From Mycolicibacterium neoaurum VKM Ac-1815D (GTDB taxonomy: Bacteria > Actinomycetota > Actinomycetes > Mycobacteriales > Mycobacteriaceae), in NCBI RefSeq assembly GCF_000317305.3, contig NC_023036.2, positions 4,340,001-4,404,000 of the forward strand: 64,000 nt of DNA. The letters are read 5' to 3'. The translations under genes were made by a program, and so were the position numbers. Every line of letters starts with the position of its first letter. The stretch's first letter is position 1. The notes under the pieces were generated by a model. That model was not told where the DNA came from. It did no database searches and saw only the letters and a program-made list of their open reading frames with translations. This document shows positions 34,785 to 43,308 of this stretch, piece after piece.

Positions 34785-36391
34785 TGAACGCCGTCATCGA
34801 GCGCACCGGCCGCCATACCGCGACCGGGTCACTGACGGGTGTCGCCACGCTGCTGCGACTTGCCCTGCGCCGTGACCGGATTCGGCTGACGGTATGGATC
34901 GTGCTGCTGACCGCACTGCCGGCCTACACCCCCGCCGCACTGGCCATGACCTATCCGGACCACGAGCAACGGTTGGCCCGCATCGAGTTGATGCAGACCC
35001 CCGCCGGAATCATGCTCAGCGGTCCGATGTTCGGGACCCACCACACCGCGCTGGGCGCGATGATCGCCAACGAGCTGATGCTCACCCTCATCATCGCGAC
35101 CTCGATTCTGGCCATCCTGACCGTGATCCGGCACACCCGCGCCGAAGAGGAGGACGGGACGGCCGAATTGGTGCAGTCCTCGGTGGTGGGACGCCACGCC
35201 CGCACCGTCGCGGCGCTGCTTCTGGTCACCGCCACCAACGCCGTGCTCGCGCTCACCATGACCGCGGCGCTGATCCTCGGCGGGTTCGACGTCGCCGACA
35301 GCGCGGCGTTCAGCCTCGGCATCTGTGTGACGGCAATGGTGTTCGGCGCCCTCGCCGCCGTCACCGCCCAACTCCTGCGTCAGTCGCGGACCGCCACCGG
35401 CGCGGCCATGGGCGGACTGGCGCTCGCGGCCCTGATCCGTGGCATCGGCGATGTCATCGAGCATTCGGGCAGCGCGGTGAGTTGGCTGTCCCCCATCGCC
35501 TGGGCGCAGCAGATGAGGTCTTTCGTCGAACTGCGTTGGTGGCCCCTGGCGATGCTGTCGGGGTTGGCCGCCGCGCTGGTCGCCGTGGCGCTGGCATGCG
35601 AGGGCCGTCGCGAGTACGACGCGGGCATCATCACCTCGACCGGTGAGCGTCCCCGTGCGATGACCATCCCGAATCTGTTCGTGCTGAACCTCGTTCTGCA
35701 ACGGGGGCAGCGCATCGGCTGGGGTGTCGCGCTGTTCCTGGCCGGCCTGACGTTCGGATCGATGACCCGATCGCTGCTCGACGCGGCCCGCGGCAATGAA
35801 CTGCTGGCCCGCGTGTTGACCGACGCCGGCGCCGACGGCGCCTACACCACCATGACGCAGTTCCTGGCCGCCGCCACAGGCGCTTTCGTGGTTGCCGCCG
35901 TGCTGCGCATCCACACCGACGAACAGCGGGGCCTGGCCGAGCCGGTCCTGGCGGCATCGGTTTCGCGCTGGGCCTGGCTGCTGAGCGCGGTGGCCGCGAC
36001 ACTGGTCAGCACCACCGTCTTGCTGGCAGCCGCCGGACTGGGCAACGGTCTGGGCGCCGGCATCGCAACCGGTGCGCCGGCCGAGGTCTGGCGGCTGACC
36101 GGCGCCGCACTGGCGCAGTTGCCGGCGATGGCGGTGCTGGCAGGTATCGCCGCCCTCGCCGCGGCGTTGCGGCGACCGCTGATCGGCTGGCTCGCTGTGG
36201 GTTTCGTGGTGGTGGCGCTGTATCTCGGCGCCTTGTTGCGGCTGCCCCGATGGCTTGTCGATCTCTCCCCGGTGGGGCAGACGACCGCACCAACAGAGGT
36301 GCCCACCCTCGCCCTCGCGGTCATGGTGGTCGTGGCAGCAGGGCTCACCGCGGCCGCCGGATCCATCTATCGTCGTCGGGACGTCGCATGA
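34784..36391 (+). CDS. ABC exporter permease (Rv1217c-like)
   Basis: 535 aa integral membrane subunit with about twelve hydrophobic segments in two similar halves (first half begins RLTVWIVLLTALPAYTPAAL; second half begins near GWGVALFLAGLTFGSM). The pattern is that of the fused ABC-2-type exporters found with DrrA-like ATPases. The ATG overlaps the ATPase stop (TGATG). The Rv1217c counterpart is 548 aa. With the ATPase it forms a complete exporter; no binding protein is present, as expected for export. Confidence 0.92.
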   Translation: MNAVIERTGRHTATGSLTGVATLLRLALRRDRIRLTVWIVLLTALPAYTPAALAMTYPDHEQRLARIELMQTPAGIMLSGPMFGTHHTALGAMIANELMLTLIIATSILAILTVIRHTRAEEEDGTAELVQSSVVGRHARTVAALLLVTATNAVLALTMTAALILGGFDVADSAAFSLGICVTAMVFGALAAVTAQLLRQSRTATGAAMGGLALAALIRGIGDVIEHSGSAVSWLSPIAWAQQMRSFVELRWWPLAMLSGLAAALVAVALACEGRREYDAGIITSTGERPRAMTIPNLFVLNLVLQRGQRIGWGVALFLAGLTFGSMTRSLLDAARGNELLARVLTDAGADGAYTTMTQFLAAATGAFVVAAVLRIHTDEQRGLAEPVLAASVSRWAWLLSAVAATLVSTTVLLAAAGLGNGLGAGIATGAPAEVWRLTGAALAQLPAMAVLAGIAALAAALRRPLIGWLAVGFVVVALYLGALLRLPRWLVDLSPVGQTTAPTEVPTLALAVMVVVAAGLTAAAGSIYRRRDVA

Positions 36392-37050
36392 GATTCGCGA
36401 TCCAGACGTGTGCGGGCCTGTTGTTCTTCGTCGCCGTCCTGTTCTGGCCCGCAGGCACATTCGCCTATTGGCAGGCCTGGGTGTTTCTTGCGGTGTTCGT
36501 GGCCACCACCACGCTGCCGAGCATCTACCTGGCCGTGCGATACCCGGCGGCGCTGGCCCGCCGCATGCAGGCGGGCCCGACCGCCGAGAGCCGACCCGCT
36601 CAACGGATCATCATGTCGCTCATCCTGGTGTCGGTGACCGTGACGTTCGTCCTGTGCGCGCTGGATCACCGGTTCGGTTGGTCGTCGGTGCCGGTGTGGC
36701 TCGTCCTCATCGGCAACATCCTGGTCGCGGTCGGACTGGCAATCGCGCAACTGGTCGTCGTACAGAACAACTACGCCGCGGCCACCGTGCGGGTGGAAGC
36801 CGATCAACCGCTGGTCTCGACCGGTCTCTACGGCTGGGTGCGCCACCCGATGTACACCGGGGCCGCGATCATGATGTTCGGCACGCCCCTTGCGCTGGAT
36901 TCGCTGTGGGGTCTGCTCGGCGTCGCGGCGGCGGCACCGGTGATCGTCGCCCGCATCCGTGACGAGGAACAGCTGCTCGCCGCCGAGCTGGCCGGGTACC
37001 GCGAGTACATGGACACGGTGCGGTTCAGGCTGATTCCGCACGTGTGGTGA
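36388..37050 (+). CDS. Isoprenylcysteine carboxyl methyltransferase-family membrane protein (Rv1216c-like)
   Basis: 220 aa, about five transmembrane helices. The C-terminal catalytic signature of the ICMT/PEMT superfamily is present: VRVEADQPLVSTGLYGWVRHPMYTG (landmarks GLYGWVRHPMY) and RIRDEEQLLAAELAGYREY. The enzyme should methylate a small lipid or phenolic substrate using SAM; in bacteria no prenylated-protein substrate is known, so the substrate is open. The ATG at 36388 overlaps the permease stop (ATGA), so it belongs to the exporter operon and may modify the exported compound. The frame further upstream lies within the permease gene and was rejected. Confidence 0.88.
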   Translation: MRFAIQTCAGLLFFVAVLFWPAGTFAYWQAWVFLAVFVATTTLPSIYLAVRYPAALARRMQAGPTAESRPAQRIIMSLILVSVTVTFVLCALDHRFGWSSVPVWLVLIGNILVAVGLAIAQLVVVQNNYAAATVRVEADQPLVSTGLYGWVRHPMYTGAAIMMFGTPLALDSLWGLLGVAAAAPVIVARIRDEEQLLAAELAGYREYMDTVRFRLIPHVW

Positions 37051-37057
37051 GCGTCGA

Positions 37058-37063
37058 TAGAGT
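37058..37063 (+). promoter_or_regulatory. -10 box (TAGAGT), leaderless type
   Basis: TAGAGT ends 7 nt before ATG 37071 of the small zinc-ribbon protein. Confidence 0.45.
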
Positions 37064-37070
37064 TGCCGGC

Positions 37071-37268
37071 ATGGCAGACAGAGCGTGTCCGGGCAGCGGC
37101 AAGAAGTGGACGGTCGACATCGCCGGTAAGCCGATCTGCCCGAAATGCCGTCGTTCGCTGGCCACGGTGGCGGGCCGGGGCCGCAAGATCACGGACCTGC
37201 CCCAGGTACCGCGGCACGACAAGCCTGCTCGCGCAGCCCGGACGGCGAACCAGTCACCGACGTACTAG
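37071..37268 (+). CDS. Small zinc-ribbon-like protein
   Basis: 65 aa. ACPGSGKKW near the N-terminus and ICPKCRRSL around residue 25 give a Cys/Cys-x2-Cys pattern of a small zinc ribbon; the C-terminal half is basic and disordered (PRHDKPARAARTANQSPTY). An in-frame GTG/ATG further upstream (37044) would overlap the previous gene; the -10 box argues for ATG 37071. Its TAG stop is interleaved with the TAG stop of the convergent diguanylate cyclase gene in the palindrome CTAG (37265-37268). Short mycobacterial proteins of this type are common; role unknown. Confidence 0.65.
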   Translation: MADRACPGSGKKWTVDIAGKPICPKCRRSLATVAGRGRKITDLPQVPRHDKPARAARTANQSPTY

Positions 37269-38470
37269 TGACCGATGTCGGCGAGCCGACACCCGTTGCG
37301 GCCGGCCGCCTTCGCCTCGTACATCGCCCGGTCGGCGGCAAGCAGGAGTTCCTCGGCGTCGTCCGCCGCGCGGGCGATGGCGATCCCGACGCTCAGACCC
37401 ACGGCACCGGTCCAATCGCCGACCGTCATCGGGGCCGAAACGGTGTCGATGAGCCTGCGTCCCAGTGCCATTGCGGATTCGGGTAGCGGTGCGTCACACA
37501 GGATGACCACGAACTCGTCACCGCCTCGGCGCGCCACCGTATCGCCGGTCCGCACGCCGGCAACCAGCCGCTTCGCCACCGTGGTCAGGACGATATCGCC
37601 CGTACTGTGCCCGAGTTGGTCGTTGACCTGCTTGAACCCGTCCAGATCGATGCACAGCAGCGCGAACGGTGCGGCCCGCTCGATGTGTTCGGCGAGACGT
37701 TGGTAGAGCAGCGCCCGGTTCGGCAGGCCGGTCAGCGGGTCATGGGAGGCGTTGTGCACCAATTGTTCTTCGAGCTCTTTACGGCGCGACGTGTCGCGCA
37801 CCGACACCACGTAACCGTCACGCTCACCGGTAACGGCATCCCGGGTGACGCGGACGAATGCCTCGATCCACACCCAGCCGCCGTCCTTGTGCCGCATCCG
37901 GTGCTCGGTGGTGAAGCTGTCGACCTGACCCTCTCGCATCGCCAGCATCTTGCGCCCGAAGGCGCCGACGTCATCGGGGTGGGTGATATCGCTGGCCCGT
38001 TCACCGACCAACTCGGCGGCCTCGTAGCCCAGCAGCGAGCGGATCGAGGGCGAGACGTAGCGGCGGATGCCGTCCATGCTGCCGCGGATGAGCGTGTCCG
38101 CCGAGTTCTCGGCAACCAGCCGGTACAGGCCCGCGGCGGCCGTCAGCTGCAGGTGATGGGCGGCCAACGATCCGAACGCCTCGAGTTGGTCCCGCAGACC
38201 GGCGGTGATGGTGCGCGGCTGCGGGTCGGCGACCCAGAGCGCGCGCTCGGCGGTCGAATCGATGATCACCGGCACGGCGGCGACGAACCTGGCCTCGCCC
38301 AGCGCGCTCGGCACCGGGTACCCCTGACCCGACGCGTCGTCGATGAACACCGCGCTCGATGGGATGTCGGTCCGATCGCCGAGCACCATCGCATGCCGAC
38401 AATCCAGTGCCGTCCGGACCGTTCGGCAGAGCGTGTCGAGGAACGACGCGCCTCGGTCGGTCAGATCCAC
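37265..38470 (-). CDS. Diguanylate cyclase with GAF-like, PAS and GGDEF domains
   Basis: 401 aa. Residues ~1-115 form a GAF-like sensor region (RAVPVI-type strand VAAVPVIIDST, ALWVADPQPRTI). Residues ~115-235 are a PAS domain with PAC (AENSADTLIRGS, TEHRMRHKDGGWVWIE, YVVSVRDTSRR). The GGDEF domain follows (DPLTGLPNRALL, CIDLDGFKQVND) with an intact active site ARRGGDEF. An I-site RTGD stands exactly five residues before GGDEF, so product inhibition by c-di-GMP is expected. No EAL domain. The start GTG 38470 overlaps the end of glgC by 10 bp, so it is translated after glgC. No equivalent is at the M. tuberculosis glgC locus as far as I recall. Confidence 0.9.
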   Translation of the reverse strand: MDLTDRGASFLDTLCRTVRTALDCRHAMVLGDRTDIPSSAVFIDDASGQGYPVPSALGEARFVAAVPVIIDSTAERALWVADPQPRTITAGLRDQLEAFGSLAAHHLQLTAAAGLYRLVAENSADTLIRGSMDGIRRYVSPSIRSLLGYEAAELVGERASDITHPDDVGAFGRKMLAMREGQVDSFTTEHRMRHKDGGWVWIEAFVRVTRDAVTGERDGYVVSVRDTSRRKELEEQLVHNASHDPLTGLPNRALLYQRLAEHIERAAPFALLCIDLDGFKQVNDQLGHSTGDIVLTTVAKRLVAGVRTGDTVARRGGDEFVVILCDAPLPESAMALGRRLIDTVSAPMTVGDWTGAVGLSVGIAIARAADDAEELLLAADRAMYEAKAAGRNGCRLADIGH

Positions 38471-39675
38471 AAACCCTTGCCGACGGCCACCACACCGCCG
38501 GAGCTGATGGAGAATCGCTCGCGGTCCTTGTCCAGGTCGACACCGACCATCTCGCCGGGGCCGACGACGACGTTCTTGTCCAGGATCGCTCGCCGCACCA
38601 CCGCGCCCCGACCGATCCGCACCCCGGGCATCAGCACGCTGCCCTCGACGATCGCGCCGTCTTCGATGGCCACATTCGACGACAGCACCGAGTTGCGCAC
38701 CGACGCCGCGGAAATGATGCTTCCCGCACCGACCACCGATTCCTGAGCGGAACCGCCGTTGACGAACTTGGCGGGCGCCAGGTTCTCCGAGCCCCCGCGA
38801 ATCGGCCAGCGCTTGTTGTACAGGTTGAACACCGGGTGCACCGAAACCAGGTCCATGTGGGCGTCGTAGAACGCGTCCAGCGTTCCGACGTCACGCCAGT
38901 ACCCGTGGTCACGTTCGGTGGCGCCGGGCACCTCGTTGTCGTCGAAGTCGTAGACGCCAGCCATCCCGTCGGCCACCAGTCGCGGGATGATGTCCCCGCC
39001 CATGTCGTGGTCGGAATGGTCCTCGTCGGCATCGGCGCGGATCGCGTCGATGAGCACCTTGGTCGTGAAGATGTAGTTGCCCATCGAGGCGAAGGTCTGT
39101 TCCGGATCGTCCGGGGTGCCCGGCGGGTCGGCGGGCTTCTCGATGAAGCTGCGAATGCGACCCGATTCGTCGGCATCGATGCAGCCGAACGCCGACGCTT
39201 CCGACCGCGGGACCCGGATGCCGGCGACTGTCGCGCCGGCACCGCTCTCGATGTGATGCGCGAGCATCTGTTCGGGATCCATCCGGTAGACGTGGTCGGC
39301 ACCGAAGATGACGATGTAGTCCGGGTCCTCGTCGTAGATCAGGTTCAGCGATTGATAGATCGCGTCGGCCGATCCGGTGTACCACCGCGGTCCAAGACGC
39401 TGTTGCGCCGGAACGGGGGTGATGTATTCACCGGCCAATCCGGACAGTCGCCAGTTCTGCGAGATATGCCTGTCCAGCGAGTGCGATTTGTATTGCGTGA
39501 GTACACAGATGCGGAGGAACCGCGCGTTCACCAGATTGGACAGTACGAAGTCGATCAACCGATATCCGCCGCCGAAAGGCACCGCGGGCTTCGCCCGGTC
39601 CGCCGTCAAAGGGTAAAGGCGCTTACCCTCCCCCCCAGCGAGGACGATGCCCAGCACATGTGGCGCTTCCCTCAT
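38461..39675 (-). CDS. glgC: Glucose-1-phosphate adenylyltransferase
   Basis: Makes ADP-glucose from glucose-1-phosphate and ATP, the donor for GlgM/GlgA. 404 aa, the family length. N-terminal pyrophosphorylase motif LAGGEGKRLYPLTADRAKPAVPFGG (landmark GGEGKRLYPLT), WYTGSADAIYQ, FGADHVYRMD, FIEKP; the C-terminal left-handed beta-helix carries the hexapeptide-like repeats (SVVGAGSIISAASVRNSVL, split here). ATG 39675 is preceded by a leaderless -10. Equivalent to Rv1213. Divergent from glgM; the diguanylate cyclase gene overlaps its 3' end by 10 bp. Confidence 0.96.
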   Translation of the reverse strand: MREAPHVLGIVLAGGEGKRLYPLTADRAKPAVPFGGGYRLIDFVLSNLVNARFLRICVLTQYKSHSLDRHISQNWRLSGLAGEYITPVPAQQRLGPRWYTGSADAIYQSLNLIYDEDPDYIVIFGADHVYRMDPEQMLAHHIESGAGATVAGIRVPRSEASAFGCIDADESGRIRSFIEKPADPPGTPDDPEQTFASMGNYIFTTKVLIDAIRADADEDHSDHDMGGDIIPRLVADGMAGVYDFDDNEVPGATERDHGYWRDVGTLDAFYDAHMDLVSVHPVFNLYNKRWPIRGGSENLAPAKFVNGGSAQESVVGAGSIISAASVRNSVLSSNVAIEDGAIVEGSVLMPGVRIGRGAVVRRAILDKNVVVGPGEMVGVDLDKDRERFSISSGGVVAVGKGLWI

Positions 39676-39681
39676 GGTCCC

Positions 39682-39687
39682 AACCTA
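39682..39687 (-). promoter_or_regulatory. -10 box (TAGGTT) of glgC, leaderless type
   Basis: TAGGTT on the minus strand ends 6 nt before ATG 39675. Confidence 0.5.
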
Positions 39688-39817
39688 TCGGGCTGACCGC
39701 GGTGCGGCTAGCCAATCGCCCGAACAACAGGCTGCATGTCAAGGTGTTTGGGCCCGTCGCGACATCCACGCGATGTCCAGAAAGCGCACAGGGGTGCGCC
39801 GGCCCGCCCCTGCCCGT

Positions 39818-39823
39818 TACCGT
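39818..39823 (+). promoter_or_regulatory. -10 box (TACCGT) of glgM, leaderless type
   Basis: TACCGT ends 7 nt before ATG 39831, which favours this ATG over upstream in-frame codons. Confidence 0.5.
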
Positions 39824-39830
39824 GCACACC

Positions 39831-40994
39831 ATGCGGGTGGCGATGATGTCTCGGGAGTATCCGCCGGAGATCTACGGTGGAGCCGGTGTGCACGTGACGG
39901 AGCTGGTCTCGCAGTTGCGCCGATTGTGCGAGGTGGACGTGCACTGTATGGGCGCTCCGCGCGATACCGCGATCGTCGCCCAGCCGGACCCCGCACTACA
40001 GTCGGCCAATCCCGCGCTGTCCACGCTGTCGGCGGATCTGGTGATGGCCAACGCCGCCGCGTCTGCAACGGTGGCGCATTCGCACACCTGGTACACCGGC
40101 ATGGCCGGGCACCTCGCGGCGCTGCTCCACGACATTCCGCACGTGCTGACCGCCCATTCGCTGGAACCGATGCGGCCGTGGAAGGCCGAGCAGCTCGGCG
40201 GCGGATACCGGGTGTCCTCCTGGGTGGAGCGCACCGCCGTGGAGGCGGCCGACGCGGTGATCGCCGTGAGCTCCGGGATGCGCAACGACGTTCTGGCCAC
40301 CTACCCGGCGCTGGACTCCGACCGGGTGCACGTGGTGCGCAACGGGATCGACACCGAGGTCTGGTATCCGGCCGCGCCCGAACCGGGCGCCTCGGTACTC
40401 GCCGAGCTCGGCGTCGATCCGTCCCGCCCGATCGTGGCATTCGTCGGGCGCATCACCAGGCAGAAGGGCGTGGCACACCTGGTCGCCGCCGCCCACAAGT
40501 TCGATCCCGCGATTCAATTGGTGCTGTGCGCGGGTGCCCCGGACACTCCAGAGATCGCCGCCGAAGTCAGCGCGGCCGTGCAGGAGCTCGGCGCCGCGCG
40601 ATCCGGGGTGTTCTGGGTGCGCGAAATGCTGCCGGTACCCAAGATCCGCGAAATTCTCTCCGCATCAGCCGCTTTCGTCTGCCCGTCGGTCTACGAGCCG
40701 CTGGGAATCGTCAACCTGGAGGCGATGGCCTGCGGGACCGCGGTCGTCGCCTCCGATGTCGGCGGCATCCCCGAGGTCGTCGCCGACAACAGCACCGGGC
40801 TGCTGGTCCACTACGACGCCGCGGATGCCCGCGGTTTCGAGGACGGCTTGGCCCGTGCCGTCAACGCCCTCGTCGCCGATCCCGAGCGCGCCCGGCGCTA
40901 CGGCGCAGCCGGTCGACAGCGGTGCATCGAGGAATTCTCCTGGGCGCAGATCGCCGAGCAGACGCTTCGCATCTACGAAGCTGTATCGCGCTGA
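39831..40994 (+). CDS. glgM: Alpha-maltose-1-phosphate synthase GlgM (GT4 glycogen-synthase-like)
   Basis: 387 aa, the same length as Rv1212c. GT4-family GT-B fold. The N-terminus VAMMSREYPPEIYGGAGVHV has the GGAGVH donor/acceptor loop; HSHTWYTGM and LTAHSLEPMRPWK follow; the C-terminal domain has FVGRITRQKG, FVCPSVYEPLGIVNLEAMAC with the conserved Glu pair, and SDVGGIPEVV. In mycobacteria this enzyme (formerly glgA) combines ADP-glucose with glucose-1-phosphate to give maltose-1-phosphate, the donor for GlgE in alpha-glucan synthesis. Start chosen by the -10 box and family length. It ends inside a strong terminator hairpin. Confidence 0.94.
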   Translation: MRVAMMSREYPPEIYGGAGVHVTELVSQLRRLCEVDVHCMGAPRDTAIVAQPDPALQSANPALSTLSADLVMANAAASATVAHSHTWYTGMAGHLAALLHDIPHVLTAHSLEPMRPWKAEQLGGGYRVSSWVERTAVEAADAVIAVSSGMRNDVLATYPALDSDRVHVVRNGIDTEVWYPAAPEPGASVLAELGVDPSRPIVAFVGRITRQKGVAHLVAAAHKFDPAIQLVLCAGAPDTPEIAAEVSAAVQELGAARSGVFWVREMLPVPKIREILSASAAFVCPSVYEPLGIVNLEAMACGTAVVASDVGGIPEVVADNSTGLLVHYDAADARGFEDGLARAVNALVADPERARRYGAAGRQRCIEEFSWAQIAEQTLRIYEAVSR

Positions 40995-41012
40995 CCTACG
41001 GTCAGCGCGATA
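40984..41012. terminator. Terminator hairpin at the glgM 3' end
   Basis: Perfect 13-bp stem TATCGCGCTGACC / GGTCAGCGCGATA with a 3-nt loop (TAC). The glgM stop TGA (40992-40994) lies within the left arm. A second small hairpin GGGC-GTA-GCCC follows. It separates the convergent glgM and DUF3117 genes. Confidence 0.75.
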
Positions 41013-41026
41013 CCGAGGGCGTAGCC

Positions 41027-41194
41027 CTAGCTGGTGACGCCTTTGAGTTCGTCGCCGAGGGCGGCCGCCTCAGCGGGGGTCAGCTCTACGACGAGCCGTC
41101 CACCGCCTTCCAGTGGTACCCGCATCACGATGCCGCGCCCCTCCTTGGTCGCTTCCAATGGACCGTCTCCAGTCCGGGGCTTCATCGCCGCCAT
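41027..41194 (-). CDS. DUF3117 protein (Rv1211-like)
   Basis: 55 aa, extremely conserved in actinobacteria: MAAMKPRTGDGPLEATKEGR, then GIVMRVPLEGGGRLVVELTP and AALGDELKGVTS. No function is established. The start ATG 41194 has a near-perfect GGAGGGAG six bases upstream, so the longer reading (23 more residues to 41263), as annotated for Rv1211 (75 aa), is not supported here. Convergent with glgM; next to the DNA glycosylase gene on the same strand, 166 bp apart, with no other gene visible between them. Confidence 0.9.
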   Translation of the reverse strand: MAAMKPRTGDGPLEATKEGRGIVMRVPLEGGGRLVVELTPAEAAALGDELKGVTS

Positions 41195-41360
41195 CGTGTG
41201 CTCCCTCCGCGTGAGCCGGCCCGCTGTGAAACGGACCCGATCAAGACCGGCGTGTGCCGGCACAGAATTGCCAGTGAACTCATCCTATTGTTCCCTATCG
41301 CGACGGCGCGGTGTGAAAAGACCCGGCAAAACTGACGGAACGTGACCGGATCGAGGCGAG

Positions 41361-41942
41361 CTAGCCTGCACCGGGCACCCAGCACGTCGCTATATGGTCG
41401 TCGACCATCCCGGTCGCCTGCATCAGCGCATAGGCCGTCGTCGGCCCCACGAAGCGAAAGCCGCGACGCTTCAGTTCCTTGGCCATCGCGGTCGATTCCG
41501 CAGTGACCGCTGGGACGTCGGCCATCACCTCCGGGCGGGGCCGCCGGGCCGGCGCGAAAGACCACAGCAAATCCGAGAAGTCGACGTCGAGATCGCCGAT
41601 GACACGCGCGTTGTTGATGGTGGCCTCGATCTTCGCGCGGTTGCGCACGATCTCGACATCATCCATCAGGCGCGCGATATCGGCATCGGTGAAGCGCGCG
41701 ACCTGTTCGGGGTCGAACCCGGCGAAGGCGCGGCGGAACCCGTCACGCTTACGCAGGATGGTCAACCAGGACAGCCCGCTCTGGAACGCCTCGAGGCTGA
41801 CGCGCTCGAACAAGGCACGCTCGCCGCGCAACGGCACGCCCCACTCGGTGTCGTGGTATTCCCGGTAGAGCACCGAATTCGGCGCCGAATCCGTTGGCAC
41901 CCAACCGCATCGAACCCGGGTGTCCACCTCCGCGGCGGTCAC
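41361..41942 (-). CDS. tagA: DNA-3-methyladenine glycosylase I
   Basis: 193 aa base-excision-repair enzyme (Tag family) removing 3-methyladenine. RCGWVPTDSAPNSVLYREYHDTEWGVP has the family's N-terminal zinc Cys and the YHDTEWG motif; FERVSLEAFQSGLSWLTILRKR carries the catalytic-pocket Glu/Trp set; the C-terminal FVGPTTAYALMQATGMVDDHIATCW supplies the remaining zinc ligands His and Cys. Starts at GTG 41942, overlapping the stop of the DivIVA-like gene by four bases (GTGA). Rv1210 is 204 aa. Confidence 0.94.
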   Translation of the reverse strand: MTAAEVDTRVRCGWVPTDSAPNSVLYREYHDTEWGVPLRGERALFERVSLEAFQSGLSWLTILRKRDGFRRAFAGFDPEQVARFTDADIARLMDDVEIVRNRAKIEATINNARVIGDLDVDFSDLLWSFAPARRPRPEVMADVPAVTAESTAMAKELKRRGFRFVGPTTAYALMQATGMVDDHIATCWVPGAG

Positions 41943-42295
41943 GACTGCTCGCTGCGCGCGTGGGCGGCCTCGTGCTCGGCCGGGAACGTGGTCGGGTCCT
42001 CGACACCGTAGGCGGCCCGCAATGCCGCCAACTCGCCACGCACCGACTCGAGTTCGGCACCGAGGCGGTCCAGCACCCAGTCGACCTCGCTGGTCTTGTA
42101 TCCGCGCAGGGTCTGGGTGAACTTCACCGCGTCGACATCGGCGCCGGTGACACCCGAGGCGGGCAGGACCGTCGCCGTCGTGGCCTTCGGCAGCGGCGGC
42201 AGCTGCTCACCGCGACCGAACAGCACACTTCCGATGGCAAACAACACCGCGCCGACCAGGATCAGCACCACCAGGTACATCAATATCAGCGTCAC
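41939..42295 (-). CDS. DivIVA-domain single-pass membrane protein (Rv1209-like)
   Basis: 118 aa. One N-terminal transmembrane helix (LILMYLVVLILVGAVLFAIG), a linker, then a short DivIVA-like segment VDAVKFTQTLRGYKTSEVDWVLD followed by a coiled coil (RLGAELESVRGELAALRAAYG). DivIVA-domain (Wag31-like) proteins act at curved membranes and growing poles; here the short form is probably an accessory polar or septal protein. It overlaps tagA by four bases and follows gpgS with a 44-bp gap on the same strand. Rv1209 is 122 aa. Confidence 0.85.
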   Translation of the reverse strand: MTLILMYLVVLILVGAVLFAIGSVLFGRGEQLPPLPKATTATVLPASGVTGADVDAVKFTQTLRGYKTSEVDWVLDRLGAELESVRGELAALRAAYGVEDPTTFPAEHEAAHARSEQS

Positions 42296-42339
42296 GATAT
42301 CGATACTGCCCTACCGGTGTGACAAGCCTGTGCGACGAC

Positions 42340-43308
42340 CTACGGGCGCAGTGTGTTCATCGGGGGCCGGTCGGCCAGCGACACCCCCGACGTGCGGGGC
42401 GTGTAGTCGTCGCCGTCGGCGAAGAACTGCGTCAGCCCCATCCCGGAGTCCTCGATCCCGCAGCGGTTGAGCAGGGTGGCGATCACCTGTCGGCTCATGC
42501 TGGCCAGTTCGGTCAGCGGGCGGTTGCGGTGTGTCCGCACCCCCAGGTTGACCTGCGCGATACCGTCCAGCCCGTACCGGTTGTAGGTGTCGACCAGCAG
42601 GCCGATCTCCACACCGTAGGCGGGTGCGAACGGCACCGAGGTCAGCAGTTCACGGGTGCCTGCGTACTCGCCGCCCAGCGGCTGCAACAGACAGGTCAAC
42701 TCGGGGCGCAGGGCGGCCAACAACGGGCGCGCGACCAGTTCGGTGACCCGCCCGCCGCCGTTGGCGTCCTCACTGCCGCTGACCTTGAGCGGGCGCCGGT
42801 AGAAACCCTTCACCAGGTGCACGCCGTCGACGGTCAACAGCGGACCCAACAGCTTGGGGACGAACATCGGGTCGGGATCGATCAGATCCGAGTCGACGAA
42901 GACCACCAGGTCACCGGTGGTGGCGGCCAGTGAGCGCCACAGCACCTCACCCTTGCCGGACCGCGGCGCCAGTTCGGGCAGGGCGGTTTCGCGGCTGATC
43001 ACCCGGGCACCAGCGGCCACCGCGCGGATCTCGGTGTCGTCGGTGGAACCGGAGTCCAGCACGATCAGCTCGTCGACCAGGTTGCCCAGCAGCGGGGTGA
43101 TGGTCTCGACCACCGATGCGACGGTCTCCTCCTCGTTGAGCGCCGGGAGCACCACCGAGATGGTGCGGCCCCGTTTGGCCTCGATGAGTTCCTCGACCGT
43201 CCACGCAGGACGGCCGAAGCTGTGGTCTGCGAACCACGGGTGTCCCACCACCGCATCAGTCTTGTCGATATCGGTCAGTTCTGGTGTCAGCTCAGATATC
43301 AGAGTCAT
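42340..43308 (-). CDS. gpgS: Glucosyl-3-phosphoglycerate synthase
   Basis: Transfers glucose to 3-phosphoglycerate, the first step of methylglucose lipopolysaccharide synthesis. 322 aa (Rv1208: 324). GT81, GT-A fold: SVVLPALNEEETVASVVETI, VDELIVLDSGSTDDTEIRAV, GKGEVLWRSLAATTGDLVVFVDSDLI with the metal-binding DSD, and GGRVTELVARPLLAALRPEL plus YGVEIGLLVDTY in the C-terminal half. The ATG overlaps the stop of a repeat-built mini-ORF (ATGA), so its translation is probably coupled to that ORF and through it to folP2. Confidence 0.95.
   Translation of the reverse strand: MTLISELTPELTDIDKTDAVVGHPWFADHSFGRPAWTVEELIEAKRGRTISVVLPALNEEETVASVVETITPLLGNLVDELIVLDSGSTDDTEIRAVAAGARVISRETALPELAPRSGKGEVLWRSLAATTGDLVVFVDSDLIDPDPMFVPKLLGPLLTVDGVHLVKGFYRRPLKVSGSEDANGGGRVTELVARPLLAALRPELTCLLQPLGGEYAGTRELLTSVPFAPAYGVEIGLLVDTYNRYGLDGIAQVNLGVRTHRNRPLTELASMSRQVIATLLNRCGIEDSGMGLTQFFADGDDYTPRTSGVSLADRPPMNTLRP

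Noticed and set aside
41194..41263. Longer DUF3117 form (Rv1211-style)
   Set aside because: The 23-residue extension has no conservation that I can see, and GGAGGGAG directly precedes ATG 41194.
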